Shown in pieces: positions 1 to 7,777 of a stretch of 64,000 nucleotides of DNA; positions within the stretch are counted from its first letter, which is position 1; each line of letters opens with the position of its first letter. A model generated the notes under the pieces. It did not search any database. It was not told the DNA's origin and saw only the letters and a list, made by a program, of their open reading frames with translations. Position numbers and translations under genes: made by a program. The DNA is from Salegentibacter sp. Hel_I_6 (GTDB lineage: Bacteria > Bacteroidota > Bacteroidia > Flavobacteriales > Flavobacteriaceae), in the NCBI RefSeq assembly GCF_000745315.1, contig NZ_JQNQ01000001.1, positions 2,356,001 to 2,420,000 on the forward strand, written 5' to 3'.

Positions 1-722
1 AATGATAAATGTCCATCTGGAAGACTTTTGAACTCACTTTTGGAACGACTTGCTATATTTTTTATTGTATTGTAATCTAAAATAGGATCATTTTCTCCAG
101 CTACAATAATTTTCTGTCTATTAAATTTTGCGAAATGTCCGGTATTGTCTGTACGAATTTTCATACCTAAAATGGCGGCATAGATTCCTTCAGTAGAAAA
201 TTGGAGTGTGCGGTTTTTTAAAACTTCAATTTGAGATTTGAAAACCTTATTGTTTTCAGGCGTTAATAAATTTGAAATCGCCATACTCACAAAAGCTTTT
301 TTGTTTTTTAGAACCAGCGCCGCCGCACGATCGCGATTAGCTTTTCGTTCCTCAGAATCTGCCTGTGGGGTAGAATTAACCAACACCAGACTTTTACATA
401 TTGTAGGAAAAATATTTTGGAATTCCAAACTCACATAACCTCCCATAGAATGACCAACAAATGAAGCTTCCTGAACTTTAAGCTTTTCTAAAACTGCTTT
501 TACAGCCTTTGCCATGTCTCTCATAGTATGAGTTTCTGCGAAGTTTCCAGATTCGCCGTGCCCGGGAAGATCTATGGAAATAACCTGTCGTTTTGCTGAT
601 AATTCTGCAGCAAAATCTTTCCAAATCTCTTTAGATTCTAAAAAGCCGTGTAGAAGAACGAGTGGATTACCCCGTCCTTTTTCATTATAATGTATTTGTG
701 TGCTTAGATAATCAATATGCAT
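1..722 (-). CDS. alpha/beta hydrolase, 3' end cut by window edge
   Basis: About 240 residues are visible from an ATG at 722 and the frame stays open to base 1, so the C-terminus lies outside the window. The protein begins MHIDYLSTQIHYNEKG and shows the alpha/beta-hydrolase landmarks in order: LHGFLES (oxyanion-hole strand), DLPGHGES, and the nucleophile elbow GHSMGG (Ser nucleophile). Near the cut end, AGENDPI carries the likely catalytic acid and DGHLS the likely catalytic His. There is no signal peptide, so it is probably cytoplasmic. The substrate cannot be told; the family includes esterases, haloperoxidase-like and BioH/MenH-like enzymes. It is transcribed away from the downstream minus-strand run, with no neighbour in the window that hints at a pathway. 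Confidence 0.85.
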   Translation of the reverse strand, partial: MHIDYLSTQIHYNEKGRGNPLVLLHGFLESKEIWKDFAAELSAKRQVISIDLPGHGESGNFAETHTMRDMAKAVKAVLEKLKVQEASFVGHSMGGYVSLEFQNIFPTICKSLVLVNSTPQADSEERKANRDRAAALVLKNKKAFVSMAISNLLTPENNKVFKSQIEVLKNRTLQFSTEGIYAAILGMKIRTDNTGHFAKFNRQKIIVAGENDPILDYNTIKNIASRSKSEFKSLPDGHLS

Positions 723-799
723 AAGATTGGGTTACATTTTAGTAGTATAGAGAATGCAGAATATGTTTAATTTAGAAGTTAAATTTTATTTTTGAATTT

Positions 800-831
800 A
801 AAAACCCCTTACCAATTAAATTGATAAGGGG
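800..831 (-). terminator. intrinsic terminator after the DUF1275 gene
   Basis: Arms at 805-817 and 819-831 form a near-perfect hairpin (CCCCTTA outer arm, one inner mismatch). On the minus strand it is followed by a run of five T (800-804). It lies about 30 bases past the stop at 859. Confidence 0.7.
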
Positions 832-858
832 CATAAAATTCAAACAAATAACAGAAAT

Positions 859-1620
859 TTACTCGGATGAAACAATTGCTTTTATTCTCTTAACATTGCG
901 CTTTCGTCTAATAATCTTGGTGAATTTTAATTTATAATATTCGTAGCCAATAATTAAACCTATGACCAGGCAAACCATATAAAATACTAGAAAGCCAACT
1001 TTTAGATAAATTACTCCTGCAAAAATACCACCGGATAAATATGAAGAAGCCACAGTTAGTAAAACATTCTTTTTTGCAATTAAATCTTTATTTTCTCTAA
1101 ATCGCTTTTGAGTAAACATGGAGGCCAGTAAGCCAATATCTGTAGTAAGTCCGGTAAGGTGGGTTGTTTTTACCGAAAAGTTTGAAATACTTGCAGTTAA
1201 ACCATTTTGGATACCCATTGCAAATAGCATGATTCCTACCATTATTTCAGTTTCAGCAAGGGTTTCGGCATAATAGAAATGTCCGTAAGTTCCTACCGCA
1301 AAAAGGCATAATATCTCTACTAATAATGGAGTGGAGTGCGCTAAATAGGTGTTTTTCCTGTCAAAATTGATAACAATAAAATTGGAGAAAAAGTTACCAA
1401 AAAAGAACATGAAAATCCAACCAAATACAATTAGTGCTTCGTGCCAGTTCCCTTTGGCTATTTCCTCGGCCAGGATAGCATAATGGCCGGTTACGTTAGA
1501 AGTAAATGCAAAAAATATGATTACCGATGTTACATTTACCATTCCGGCAGAAAACGCCGTTAGACCACCTAACTGAATGTTATCTTTTACTGTTCTATAT
1601 TTATTATGTTTTCTCAGCAT
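859..1620 (-). CDS. DUF1275 (YoaK family) membrane protein
   Basis: A 253-residue polytopic membrane protein. It opens with GGLTAFSAGMVNVTSV and continues with TSNVTGHYAILAEEIAKGN, the pattern seen in YoaK/DUF1275 proteins, where the first helices carry conserved small residues and a TGH motif. A second block, SNFSVKTTHLTGLTTDIG, is also typical. About six hydrophobic segments are present and the C-terminus is strongly basic (KIIRRKRNVKRIK). The family is uncharacterised apart from being a predicted transporter-like protein. The start ATG at 1620 lies inside the end of the upstream gene (17-nt overlap), implying translational coupling with the 159-residue protein before it. Confidence 0.8.
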   Translation of the reverse strand: MLRKHNKYRTVKDNIQLGGLTAFSAGMVNVTSVIIFFAFTSNVTGHYAILAEEIAKGNWHEALIVFGWIFMFFFGNFFSNFIVINFDRKNTYLAHSTPLLVEILCLFAVGTYGHFYYAETLAETEIMVGIMLFAMGIQNGLTASISNFSVKTTHLTGLTTDIGLLASMFTQKRFRENKDLIAKKNVLLTVASSYLSGGIFAGVIYLKVGFLVFYMVCLVIGLIIGYEYYKLKFTKIIRRKRNVKRIKAIVSSE

Positions 1621-2083
1621 ACTGCTTTGTATCTAATCTCTGAAACTTTAATTTCACGATTCCCTTAGCTTGTAAATCTGTATGAAAATAAAGTACCAGC
1701 TCATCTTCGCTTAATTTGTATAAGTTGTAATGTTCTGAATTGTTTTCCTCTCGAAGTTTTAAAATATTACCCCTTCCTTTCAGCGTCCATTCCATTACCT
1801 TATTTTCTTCCCCATCTTTTCTAAGAATTACATCTCCATTTGGTAAAAATTGCCATTCTTCGGCTTCGTGTATTACGAGGTTTTTAGTAATAGCATTTTT
1901 TTCCTTTTTTGAAAGATCTTTTGAATCTCTTTGGGGTGCTTTTTCGTATTGCCACTCTACCTCTTTCCATTCTCCTATAATGGCATCATTGCGCGTTCCT
2001 GTTGAAGAAAGCAGCAGACTAAATATGATGATAACCGTCAGAAAACTTAATATATAGGCTGTGGTATATGAATGTTTGGCCAT
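1604..2083 (-). CDS. hypothetical membrane-anchored protein, lipocalin-like C-terminus
   Basis: A 159-residue protein with an N-terminal hydrophobic segment (about residues 8-27) that looks like a signal anchor, so the rest is probably periplasmic. The soluble part begins IIGEWKEVEWQYEK and alternates short beta-like stretches (EEWQFLPNGDVILRKDGEENKVMEWTLKG), a pattern reminiscent of the lipocalin-like domains common in Bacteroidota; this is inference from pattern only. It starts 1 nt after the end of the UspA-like gene and overlaps the DUF1275 gene by 17 nt, so the three are very likely cotranscribed. Function unknown. Confidence 0.6.
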   Translation of the reverse strand: MAKHSYTTAYILSFLTVIIIFSLLLSSTGTRNDAIIGEWKEVEWQYEKAPQRDSKDLSKKEKNAITKNLVIHEAEEWQFLPNGDVILRKDGEENKVMEWTLKGRGNILKLREENNSEHYNLYKLSEDELVLYFHTDLQAKGIVKLKFQRLDTKQYAEKT

Positions 2084-2084
2084 A

Positions 2085-2567
2085 TTATCGTATTAATAAA
2101 CGAGAAAGCTGTTGACCTTCATTAATATTGGCAGCCTGGCGATAATCTATTTCCTGGGTTTCTAAATTAGATTTCTTTAAGTAGGGTACTAAATTGAACC
2201 CTTTTGATTTATCTACTTTCAAAATGTCATCTCTAAGCGGTACATAAACTTTATCTATTGCATTTCCTTCCAGGAAATTGTGAAAGGCTGCTGTACTGTG
2301 ACTCATAAAAAGTTCAGTATCTATGCGATGTATTTTTTTTGAATATTTATTTTGAATTATGGAGAGTGCCTCACAAAAATTAGGTTCGCGAAGTTTATCC
2401 AGGCAGGCACTTTTTGAAAAAAACAGAAGGTCACAAATGGAGTTTGAAAGGCTGGCGCCGTAAACCAGGGTTACTCTTATTCTCTCCTCCGGTTCGTTTT
2501 GAATTGCGATCTTTAGCAGTTCCAAAGAATCTACAGTAAAGTCTGTAGGGATTAAAATATTTTTCAT
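2085..2567 (-). CDS. universal stress protein (UspA)-like protein
   Basis: 160 residues beginning MKNILIPTDFTVDSLELLKIA, which matches the first strand and helix of the UspA fold (conserved ILIPTDF with Asp after the strand). The usual C-terminal ATP-binding G-x2-G-x9-G-S/T pattern is not visible, so this is either a non-ATP-binding Usp or a diverged single domain. It is the first gene of a tight three-gene run (next gene starts after 1 nt). The histidine-kinase gene ends 95 nt upstream on the same strand, so it could be part of, or a target of, that two-component system (inference). Probably cytoplasmic. Confidence 0.6.
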   Translation of the reverse strand: MKNILIPTDFTVDSLELLKIAIQNEPEERIRVTLVYGASLSNSICDLLFFSKSACLDKLREPNFCEALSIIQNKYSKKIHRIDTELFMSHSTAAFHNFLEGNAIDKVYVPLRDDILKVDKSKGFNLVPYLKKSNLETQEIDYRQAANINEGQQLSRLLIR

Positions 2568-2661
2568 GATAGCTATTTTTATTTGGCGTCAAAACTATCA
2601 TTGCCATCTTATAACCACTTTAGCCTAAGATTAGAATTAGATAAGAAAGTGTTAATCTGTG

Positions 2662-4017
2662 TTAAGAAACTGGAATTTTGATCTCTACGGTGGTTCCTTG
2701 CTGATCTATAGAGGAAACATTTAGAACGCCGTGGTGAATTCTAATAATATTTCGGCTAAGAGGTAAGCCTATTCCATAGCCTTTATATTTAGTGGTATTT
2801 GAAGCCCGAAAAAATGGATCATAAATATGATTCAGCTCGTCTTTAGGGATTCCAATTCCCCTATCTTTTATTACAATAATAATGTTCTCACTGGAAACTG
2901 CCAGGGCAACATTTACCTTCTGATGATTAGAGTATTTGCTGGCATTCATTATTATATTGAATAACGCGAGATGAAGTAGCTGTTTATTACCACAGAATTT
3001 TAACTTTTCCGGGGTGTCCGGTAAATGACTAAAATCGATGTGTATTTTAGCTTCAGGGTATAGTTTTATGATATTTTCTTTAACATCTATTAAAAGCTCA
3101 TCAAGCCTTATTTCCTCAAAAAGATGATGGGAATTATTATAGCTGGTTTGCGCCAGTGATAGTAAAGCTTCGGTCTTTAGGCTAAGTTTTTCTGCGTCTT
3201 CGAGGATTGCATAAAGACTTTTAATATAAGCTTCAGCAAGTCTTGGTTTAGAAAGAGCTATTTCAGCCTGACCAATTATTGAGGTTAGTGGCGTATTAAG
3301 TTCGTGCGAGGCATTACTAATAAAATTCTTTTGTATTTCGAAAGAGGTTTCCAACCTATTAAGCATCTCATTAAAAGTATTGGTCATGGCGGCCAATTCG
3401 TTGTTATTTTTAGGCATTGGCAAACGTTCGTTGAGATTTTCGGTGCTTATATTTCTCATTCGTCTAACTATATCCTCCACCGGGGCCAAAACCTTTCTTG
3501 AGAATAAATATGCAATGATAAAAATGATAATACAGGAAGTGATTAGCCCAACAATAAGTAAATTCCTAAGGTATAAGGTGTGGTGAGAGCTATAATAATT
3601 CTCAGCACTGGCAATTACATAATAGGTTTTTCCGTTAGTTTCATATTTTATACCTGAATAGTACGTGTTATTTCGATTAAAAGATGCCCTGTTTTTTGAT
3701 TCAATTTCATTAAAAAAACTTTTACTTAACTTAAATCTTTCAAGTTCATTTGTTAGCTCATCTTCCGGGTCAATAATTATTATCTTCTCTTCAGGTAGAA
3801 TTTCAAGGTATTCCTGTCTAATTTCTCTAACCGCATCAATATCGGTTCTGTTTTCCAGCTCTATTTTAGCTGCAGTTGCAGCTCTTATTTCAAGGCGCTT
3901 ATAGAAATCGGTGTAAAAATAATTGTTTAGCGTATAGTATATAAACCCACTAAATAATAGTAGGTAAAAGAAAAAAACCGTGGTTAAAAAAAGGATTATT
4001 TTATTTTGAGTTTTCAT
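2662..4017 (-). CDS. sensor histidine kinase (HAMP, HisKA, HATPase)
   Basis: 451 residues with TM1 about 7-30, a periplasmic sensor region of about 115 residues, TM2 about 150-173, a HAMP linker about 174-226, then the dimerisation/phosphoacceptor domain with NASHELNTPL (phospho-accepting His238). The ATPase lobe follows with an N box (NIIMNASKYSN), G1 box (IKDRGIGIP) and G2 box (YKGYGIGLPLS). This is a complete class I membrane kinase resembling the CusS/ArlS group. Its ATG overlaps the stop of the response-regulator gene by 4 nt, so the two are coupled. The stimulus is unknown; the periplasmic domain has no recognisable fold by eye. Confidence 0.93.
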   Translation of the reverse strand: MKTQNKIILFLTTVFFFYLLLFSGFIYYTLNNYFYTDFYKRLEIRAATAAKIELENRTDIDAVREIRQEYLEILPEEKIIIIDPEDELTNELERFKLSKSFFNEIESKNRASFNRNNTYYSGIKYETNGKTYYVIASAENYYSSHHTLYLRNLLIVGLITSCIIIFIIAYLFSRKVLAPVEDIVRRMRNISTENLNERLPMPKNNNELAAMTNTFNEMLNRLETSFEIQKNFISNASHELNTPLTSIIGQAEIALSKPRLAEAYIKSLYAILEDAEKLSLKTEALLSLAQTSYNNSHHLFEEIRLDELLIDVKENIIKLYPEAKIHIDFSHLPDTPEKLKFCGNKQLLHLALFNIIMNASKYSNHQKVNVALAVSSENIIIVIKDRGIGIPKDELNHIYDPFFRASNTTKYKGYGIGLPLSRNIIRIHHGVLNVSSIDQQGTTVEIKIPVS

Positions 4018-4715
4018 TCTTCTTTCAATACATAGCCTAAGCCTATTACAGTTTGAATTACACGCGGACTTCCGGCTTTTTCTATTTTCTTACGAAGATA
4101 GTTTACATAAACATTTACCACGTTAGTCCCAATATCGTAATCCATTCCCCAAACTTTTTCCAGTAATTCTGGTTGAGAAAATACCTTGTTAGGAGATTGA
4201 ATAAAAACCAGCATCAATTTATATTCGGTATAGGTGAGTTTGACAGGTTTCTTATTTATTTTTAGCGTTTTAGTGGTATTATTGAGTTCTAAACAGGAAA
4301 AATGGAAAATATCGCGGTCTTCTATAGCCTGCATTGTCGAATCTGAAGATCTTCTAAGTAAGCTATTTATCCTGGCAATAAGTTCAATAAATTTGAAGGG
4401 TTTGGTTAGGTAGTCGTCACCACCGCTATTTAATCCCAAAGCAATGTTTTCAGTGCTTCCCAGGGCGGTTAGAAACAAAATAGGGATTTTGGTGTCGGTT
4501 TTTCTAACCTCGGCACATATCTCAATTCCGTTTTTGTCTGGCAACATAATATCGAGAATTAGGAGGTCAAAAGGCAAATCTTTTGCTGTGGCCATTTTAA
4601 CCCCCTGGTTCCCGTTAAATGCTATACTTACTTCAAAACCAGCTTCTGTGAGGCCTTGATTTATAAAATCACACACTTTAGTGTCATCTTCAATAAGGAG
4701 AATTCTCTTTTTCAT
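4014..4715 (-). CDS. OmpR-family response regulator
   Basis: 233 residues: receiver domain with acidic pocket (EDD at 9-11), phospho-acceptor Asp55 in LILDIMLPD, conserved Thr in LFLTALG and Lys in YLTKPF. A winged-helix DNA-binding domain follows (LTYTEYKLMLVF, VFSQPELLEKVWG, VNVYVNYLRKKIE, ending TVIGLGYVL). It pairs with the overlapping histidine kinase. The gene begins only 21 nt after the aminopeptidase P stop codon and no terminator is visible between them, so aminopeptidase, regulator and kinase may share a transcript. Confidence 0.95.
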   Translation of the reverse strand: MKKRILLIEDDTKVCDFINQGLTEAGFEVSIAFNGNQGVKMATAKDLPFDLLILDIMLPDKNGIEICAEVRKTDTKIPILFLTALGSTENIALGLNSGGDDYLTKPFKFIELIARINSLLRRSSDSTMQAIEDRDIFHFSCLELNNTTKTLKINKKPVKLTYTEYKLMLVFIQSPNKVFSQPELLEKVWGMDYDIGTNVVNVYVNYLRKKIEKAGSPRVIQTVIGLGYVLKEE

Positions 4716-4736
4716 AAAGCTGGTCTGAATAAAAAC

Positions 4737-6029
4737 CTAAGAATTCATAATTTCTTCAATTTCCTCAATTTCTATTGGAATATTGCGCATTAGGTTGAAA
4801 GGCTGACCTTCCGGCTGAATTACCACATCGTCTTCCAAACGAATTCCGAAACCTTCATCTGGTAAATAAATTCCCGGTTCTACCGTGAAAACCTGGTTAG
4901 GCTTCATAGGTTCGGTTAAAATCCCGTAATCGTGGGTGTCCAGTCCAATATTATGCGCGGTCCCGTGCATAAAATATTTTTTATAAGCCGGCCATTTTGG
5001 ATCTTCATTTTGAACATCGGCTTTATCAAGCAGTCCTAAATCCAATAATTCTGAAGTCATTAATTTACCAACTTCCTTGTGGTATTCTGCCCAAATAGTT
5101 CCTGGAACCAACCATTTTGTGGCTTCTTTCTTTACCTTATTCACAGCATTGTAAATCTTTTTCTGCCTATCTGAAAACTTCCCTGAAACGGGAATAGTTC
5201 TTGTCATATCACTAGAATAGTTAGCATATTCTGCACCGGTGTCTAAAAGGATTAAATCTCCTTCTTTACATTGCTGGTTATTCTCAGTGTAATGCAGTAC
5301 GTTAGCGTTATTTCCGCTGGCAATAATTGGTGTGTAGGCGAATCCACGGCTGCGATTTCTAATCATTTCGTGCCAATATTCAGCTTCAATTTCGTGTTCC
5401 CAAACTCCCGGCTTGGTAAATTTTAAAGCCCTGCGGAAAGCTTTTTCAGTAATATCACAAGCTTTTTGCATTAGATCCAGCTCAATTGGGTCTTTTACTG
5501 AACGTAGACGTTGCAAAATGGGGTTGCTTTTCGCTACCTGGTGTGCAGGATATTTTTCTTTACACCATTTTATAAATCTTTCGTCACGAGTTTCAGTTTG
5601 TACATTCGCACGATAATGCTCGTTGGTATTGAAATATACTGTTTCGCATTGAGACATAACTTCAAAGAAGATTTTTTCAAAATCCTGAAGCCAGTAAACC
5701 GTTTCTATGCCGCTAACTTCTAATGCTTTTTCCTTATCTAATTTTGCGCCTTCCCAAACTGCGATATGCGGATTGGTTTCAGTAAGGAATAAAATCTCAC
5801 GATGTTCCGGTTTTGGAGCATCCGGGAAAAGTACCAAAATTGCTTCTTCCTGGTCTACACCGCTTAAATAAAATAAATCCCTGTTTTGCTGAAAAGGCAT
5901 GGTGCTATCGGCGCCAATCGGGTAAATATCGTTAGCATTAAAAACCGCAAGGCTGTTAGGCTTCATTCCCGCTGTAAAGCTTTTTCGGTTTTTTATAAAT
6001 AATTTACTGTCTATTTGATCGTATCTCAT
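4737..6029 (-). CDS. pepP: Xaa-Pro aminopeptidase (aminopeptidase P, M24B)
   Basis: 430 residues with the two-domain layout of aminopeptidase P: an N-terminal creatinase-like domain (FYLSGVDQEEAILVLFPD) and a C-terminal pita-bread peptidase. The dinuclear metal ligands are all visible: Asp in LLDTGAEY, Asp in SSDMTRTIPVSG, His in MHGTAHNIGLDTHD, Glu in FTVEPGIY and Glu in GIRLEDDVV. The enzyme removes N-terminal residues preceding proline. Length and lack of a signal peptide suggest a cytoplasmic PepP-type enzyme. It is the first gene of the probable pepP-regulator-kinase transcript. Confidence 0.93.
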   Translation of the reverse strand: MRYDQIDSKLFIKNRKSFTAGMKPNSLAVFNANDIYPIGADSTMPFQQNRDLFYLSGVDQEEAILVLFPDAPKPEHREILFLTETNPHIAVWEGAKLDKEKALEVSGIETVYWLQDFEKIFFEVMSQCETVYFNTNEHYRANVQTETRDERFIKWCKEKYPAHQVAKSNPILQRLRSVKDPIELDLMQKACDITEKAFRRALKFTKPGVWEHEIEAEYWHEMIRNRSRGFAYTPIIASGNNANVLHYTENNQQCKEGDLILLDTGAEYANYSSDMTRTIPVSGKFSDRQKKIYNAVNKVKKEATKWLVPGTIWAEYHKEVGKLMTSELLDLGLLDKADVQNEDPKWPAYKKYFMHGTAHNIGLDTHDYGILTEPMKPNQVFTVEPGIYLPDEGFGIRLEDDVVIQPEGQPFNLMRNIPIEIEEIEEIMNS

Positions 6030-6042
6030 TTGTTTATATTTT

Positions 6043-6075
6043 AAACCTCACAGGTTCTGGAAAACTGTGAGGTTT
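6043..6075. repeat. hairpin with CCTCACAG core
   Basis: An 11-bp perfect inverted repeat (6043-6053 and 6065-6075; arm AAACCTCACAG, loop 11 nt) just 5' of pepP and downstream of cbpM. The CCTCACAG core recurs in the long hairpin at 41021-41060. It lacks a good T tract for a minus-strand terminator, though it could still end cbpM transcription. Confidence 0.5.
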
Positions 6076-6164
6076 GTTCGTTTGTAAAGTCTTCCTGCAA
6101 AGTTATCATTATCTCCCAGAGGAAAAAACCTCCGGGCAAGCCTACAAGTTATTATCTGGAAACT

Positions 6165-6215
6165 ATAATTTGATTTCGAGAGAAGTCCTGGCGTATTCAA
6201 TCTCGATTATCGAGT
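6165..6215 (-). repeat. intergenic repeat with CTCGATAATCGAG palindrome, copy 1
   Basis: On the minus strand this holds ACTCGATAATCGAG (6202-6215), then about 12 bases later CCAGG and CTCGAAAT followed by an AAATT block (down to about 6165). The same two-part arrangement is found at 25855-25905; shorter copies with only the palindrome lie at 45541-45553 and 54183-54195. Located between cbpM and pepP. Confidence 0.6.
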
Positions 6216-6229
6216 AAAAAGTTCCTGGC

Positions 6230-6520
6230 TTACTCATAAAAACCCAAACGGTTTTTAAGTTCAAGATTTTGTTTTTGTAATTTTCGTACCTGCTCCAATA
6301 AATGCTGAATAGCTTCAAGTCCTTCCAAATTTATATCGAGATCGTAATGCAGTCGCCATAACCTTTCAAATTCCGAAATCTCATCGCAATGCACATATTC
6401 TGTTTCTTCTACGGTAATAATTTCAATCAAACCGCTTTCGTATAGTGAGCTTACAAAAGTGCTTTCAACACGGTATCTTGCGCAAATCTCATCAGTTGGT
6501 ATTAAATCTTCTAAATTCAT
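6230..6520 (-). CDS. cbpM: CbpM-like chaperone modulator
   Basis: 96 residues: an N-terminal MerR-like helix-turn-helix (LIPTDEICARYRVESTFVSSLYESGLIEI), a central acidic stretch, and a C-terminal coiled coil (LLEQVRKLQKQNLELKNRL). This matches the CbpM/YccV-type modulator that binds the J domain of CbpA and inhibits its co-chaperone activity. It overlaps the end of the cbpA-like gene by 4 nt, the arrangement expected for a co-translated pair. It could in principle be only a MerR-like protein, but the adjacent DnaJ-like gene makes CbpM the best call. Confidence 0.8.
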   Translation of the reverse strand: MNLEDLIPTDEICARYRVESTFVSSLYESGLIEIITVEETEYVHCDEISEFERLWRLHYDLDINLEGLEAIQHLLEQVRKLQKQNLELKNRLGFYE

Positions 6521-7446
6521 GAGCGTAATTTTTGAAGTTCTTGAAACAGTTCTTTTTCTCTCGCGCTTAAGTTTTTCGGCATTTTTACATCATAAGTAAT
6601 AATTAAATCCCCAAACTGATTGTCTTTTTTATACTTCTGAAAGCCTTTGCCTTTTAATTTTACTTTAGTTCCGGTTTGGGTTTCAGGCTTTACTTTTAAT
6701 TTAACCTTTCCGCCAAAAGTTTCTACGGTGAGTTCCCCGCCAAGTAAAGCGGTATATAAATCCAGGTTTACAGTGCTGAATAAATTCTCTTTTTCTCTTT
6801 TGAATTTTGTGTTGTTTACAATATTAAAAGTAATATAAAGATCGCCTTTAGGGCCACCCTGCACGCCCGGCCCGCCGTGACCTTTAATTTTAATGGTTTG
6901 CCCATTCTCAACTCCGGCGGGTATTGTAAGTCGGATATTCTTGCCGTTTACTGTTAGCGTTTGTTTGTGACTGGTATACACATCGCTTAGGTTTAGCTGA
7001 AGCTCCGCATTAAAATCCTGGCCTTTAAAATGACGGCCGCGCCCTGAACCGTGAGCTCTTGCGCCACTGCCAAACATTTCCTCAAAAAAGTCTGAAAAAG
7101 TATCATCGTCAAAATTCCCTGAATAGGAATAACCACCCTGGCCGCCACCAAATCCGCCGCCCGAATAAGTTCTGCCACCAGAGGCTTGCTGTTGTTTTTT
7201 AGCTTCTTCGTAGGCATCGGCGTGTTGCCAGTCTTTCCCGTATTGATCGTATTTTTTTCGTTTTTCGGGATCACTCAAGACTTCGTTGGCTTCATTTATT
7301 TGCTGAAACCGGAGCTGAGCTTCCTTATTATTGGGGTTGAGATCTGGGTGATATTTCCTGGCCAGCTTTCTGTAGGCTTTTTTAATATCGGCCTGGCTGG
7401 CAGATTTATCTAATTCCAGCAGTTTGTAGTAGTCTATAAAATCCAT
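6517..7446 (-). CDS. cbpA: DnaJ-like co-chaperone CbpA
   Basis: 309 residues. The J domain (about 4-69) contains YRKLARKYHPDLNP with the HPD motif that stimulates DnaK ATPase. A Gly/Phe-rich linker (about 85-135) follows, then two beta-barrel substrate-binding domains (about 145-300) with LTIPAGVENGQTIKIKGHG and ending in a dimerisation helix. There is no CxxCxGxG zinc-finger block, which separates CbpA (type II) from DnaJ. It works with DnaK and GrpE, encoded elsewhere. Expressed with cbpM downstream (4-nt overlap). Confidence 0.9.
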   Translation of the reverse strand: MDFIDYYKLLELDKSASQADIKKAYRKLARKYHPDLNPNNKEAQLRFQQINEANEVLSDPEKRKKYDQYGKDWQHADAYEEAKKQQQASGGRTYSGGGFGGGQGGYSYSGNFDDDTFSDFFEEMFGSGARAHGSGRGRHFKGQDFNAELQLNLSDVYTSHKQTLTVNGKNIRLTIPAGVENGQTIKIKGHGGPGVQGGPKGDLYITFNIVNNTKFKREKENLFSTVNLDLYTALLGGELTVETFGGKVKLKVKPETQTGTKVKLKGKGFQKYKKDNQFGDLIITYDVKMPKNLSAREKELFQELQKLRS

Positions 7447-7777
7447 GAAAACTTATGAATTAATGTTGAAATTCTATCTCCTGAAATTACTAAAAAGCTG
7501 GCTTACTTCCCATTAAGTTTTTGCAAAATCGGAGAAATTAGGAGAAATTCGACAAAGGATGATTTTCTGAATCTTCAATTTTGGGAATATTATTTTTAAT
7601 GTTTCCTGAAAATTTACTGCTGAAATTAAATCCTAATTATTATTAAATTTTATTTTTAATATGAAGTTAATATTGAATTTTAAATTTTCATGTGTAACCA
7701 AATACCCTTTATTAGCTTTTTTAATTAAATATTAATCCAATATTTGTTTCAATATTAATACTTAAAATTTTAAAGCT
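7447..7777. other. 331-bp intergenic region between divergent cbpA and asnB
   Basis: No credible ORF. The part from about 7590 to 7777 is extremely AT-rich with A and T runs. AATATTTG (7741-7748 area) is one base off the TAnnTTTG -7 consensus, but no good -33 TTG accompanies it, so I do not call the asnB promoter. Nothing resembling a riboswitch or RNA gene was recognised. Confidence 0.4.

Noticed and set aside
238..438. Plus-strand ORF of 66 residues near the left edge
   Set aside because: It is fully antisense to the alpha/beta hydrolase, whose frame carries GHSMGG and other family motifs; codon content and lack of motifs mark it as a shadow.
1740..2057. Plus-strand ORF of 105 residues
   Set aside because: Antisense to the small anchored protein; Ser/Phe-rich translation typical of the reverse frame of a Lys/Glu-rich gene.
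6993..7274. Minus-strand ORF of 93 residues within cbpA
   Set aside because: Overlaps the J-domain and Gly-rich linker of cbpA in another frame; no start context or family match.
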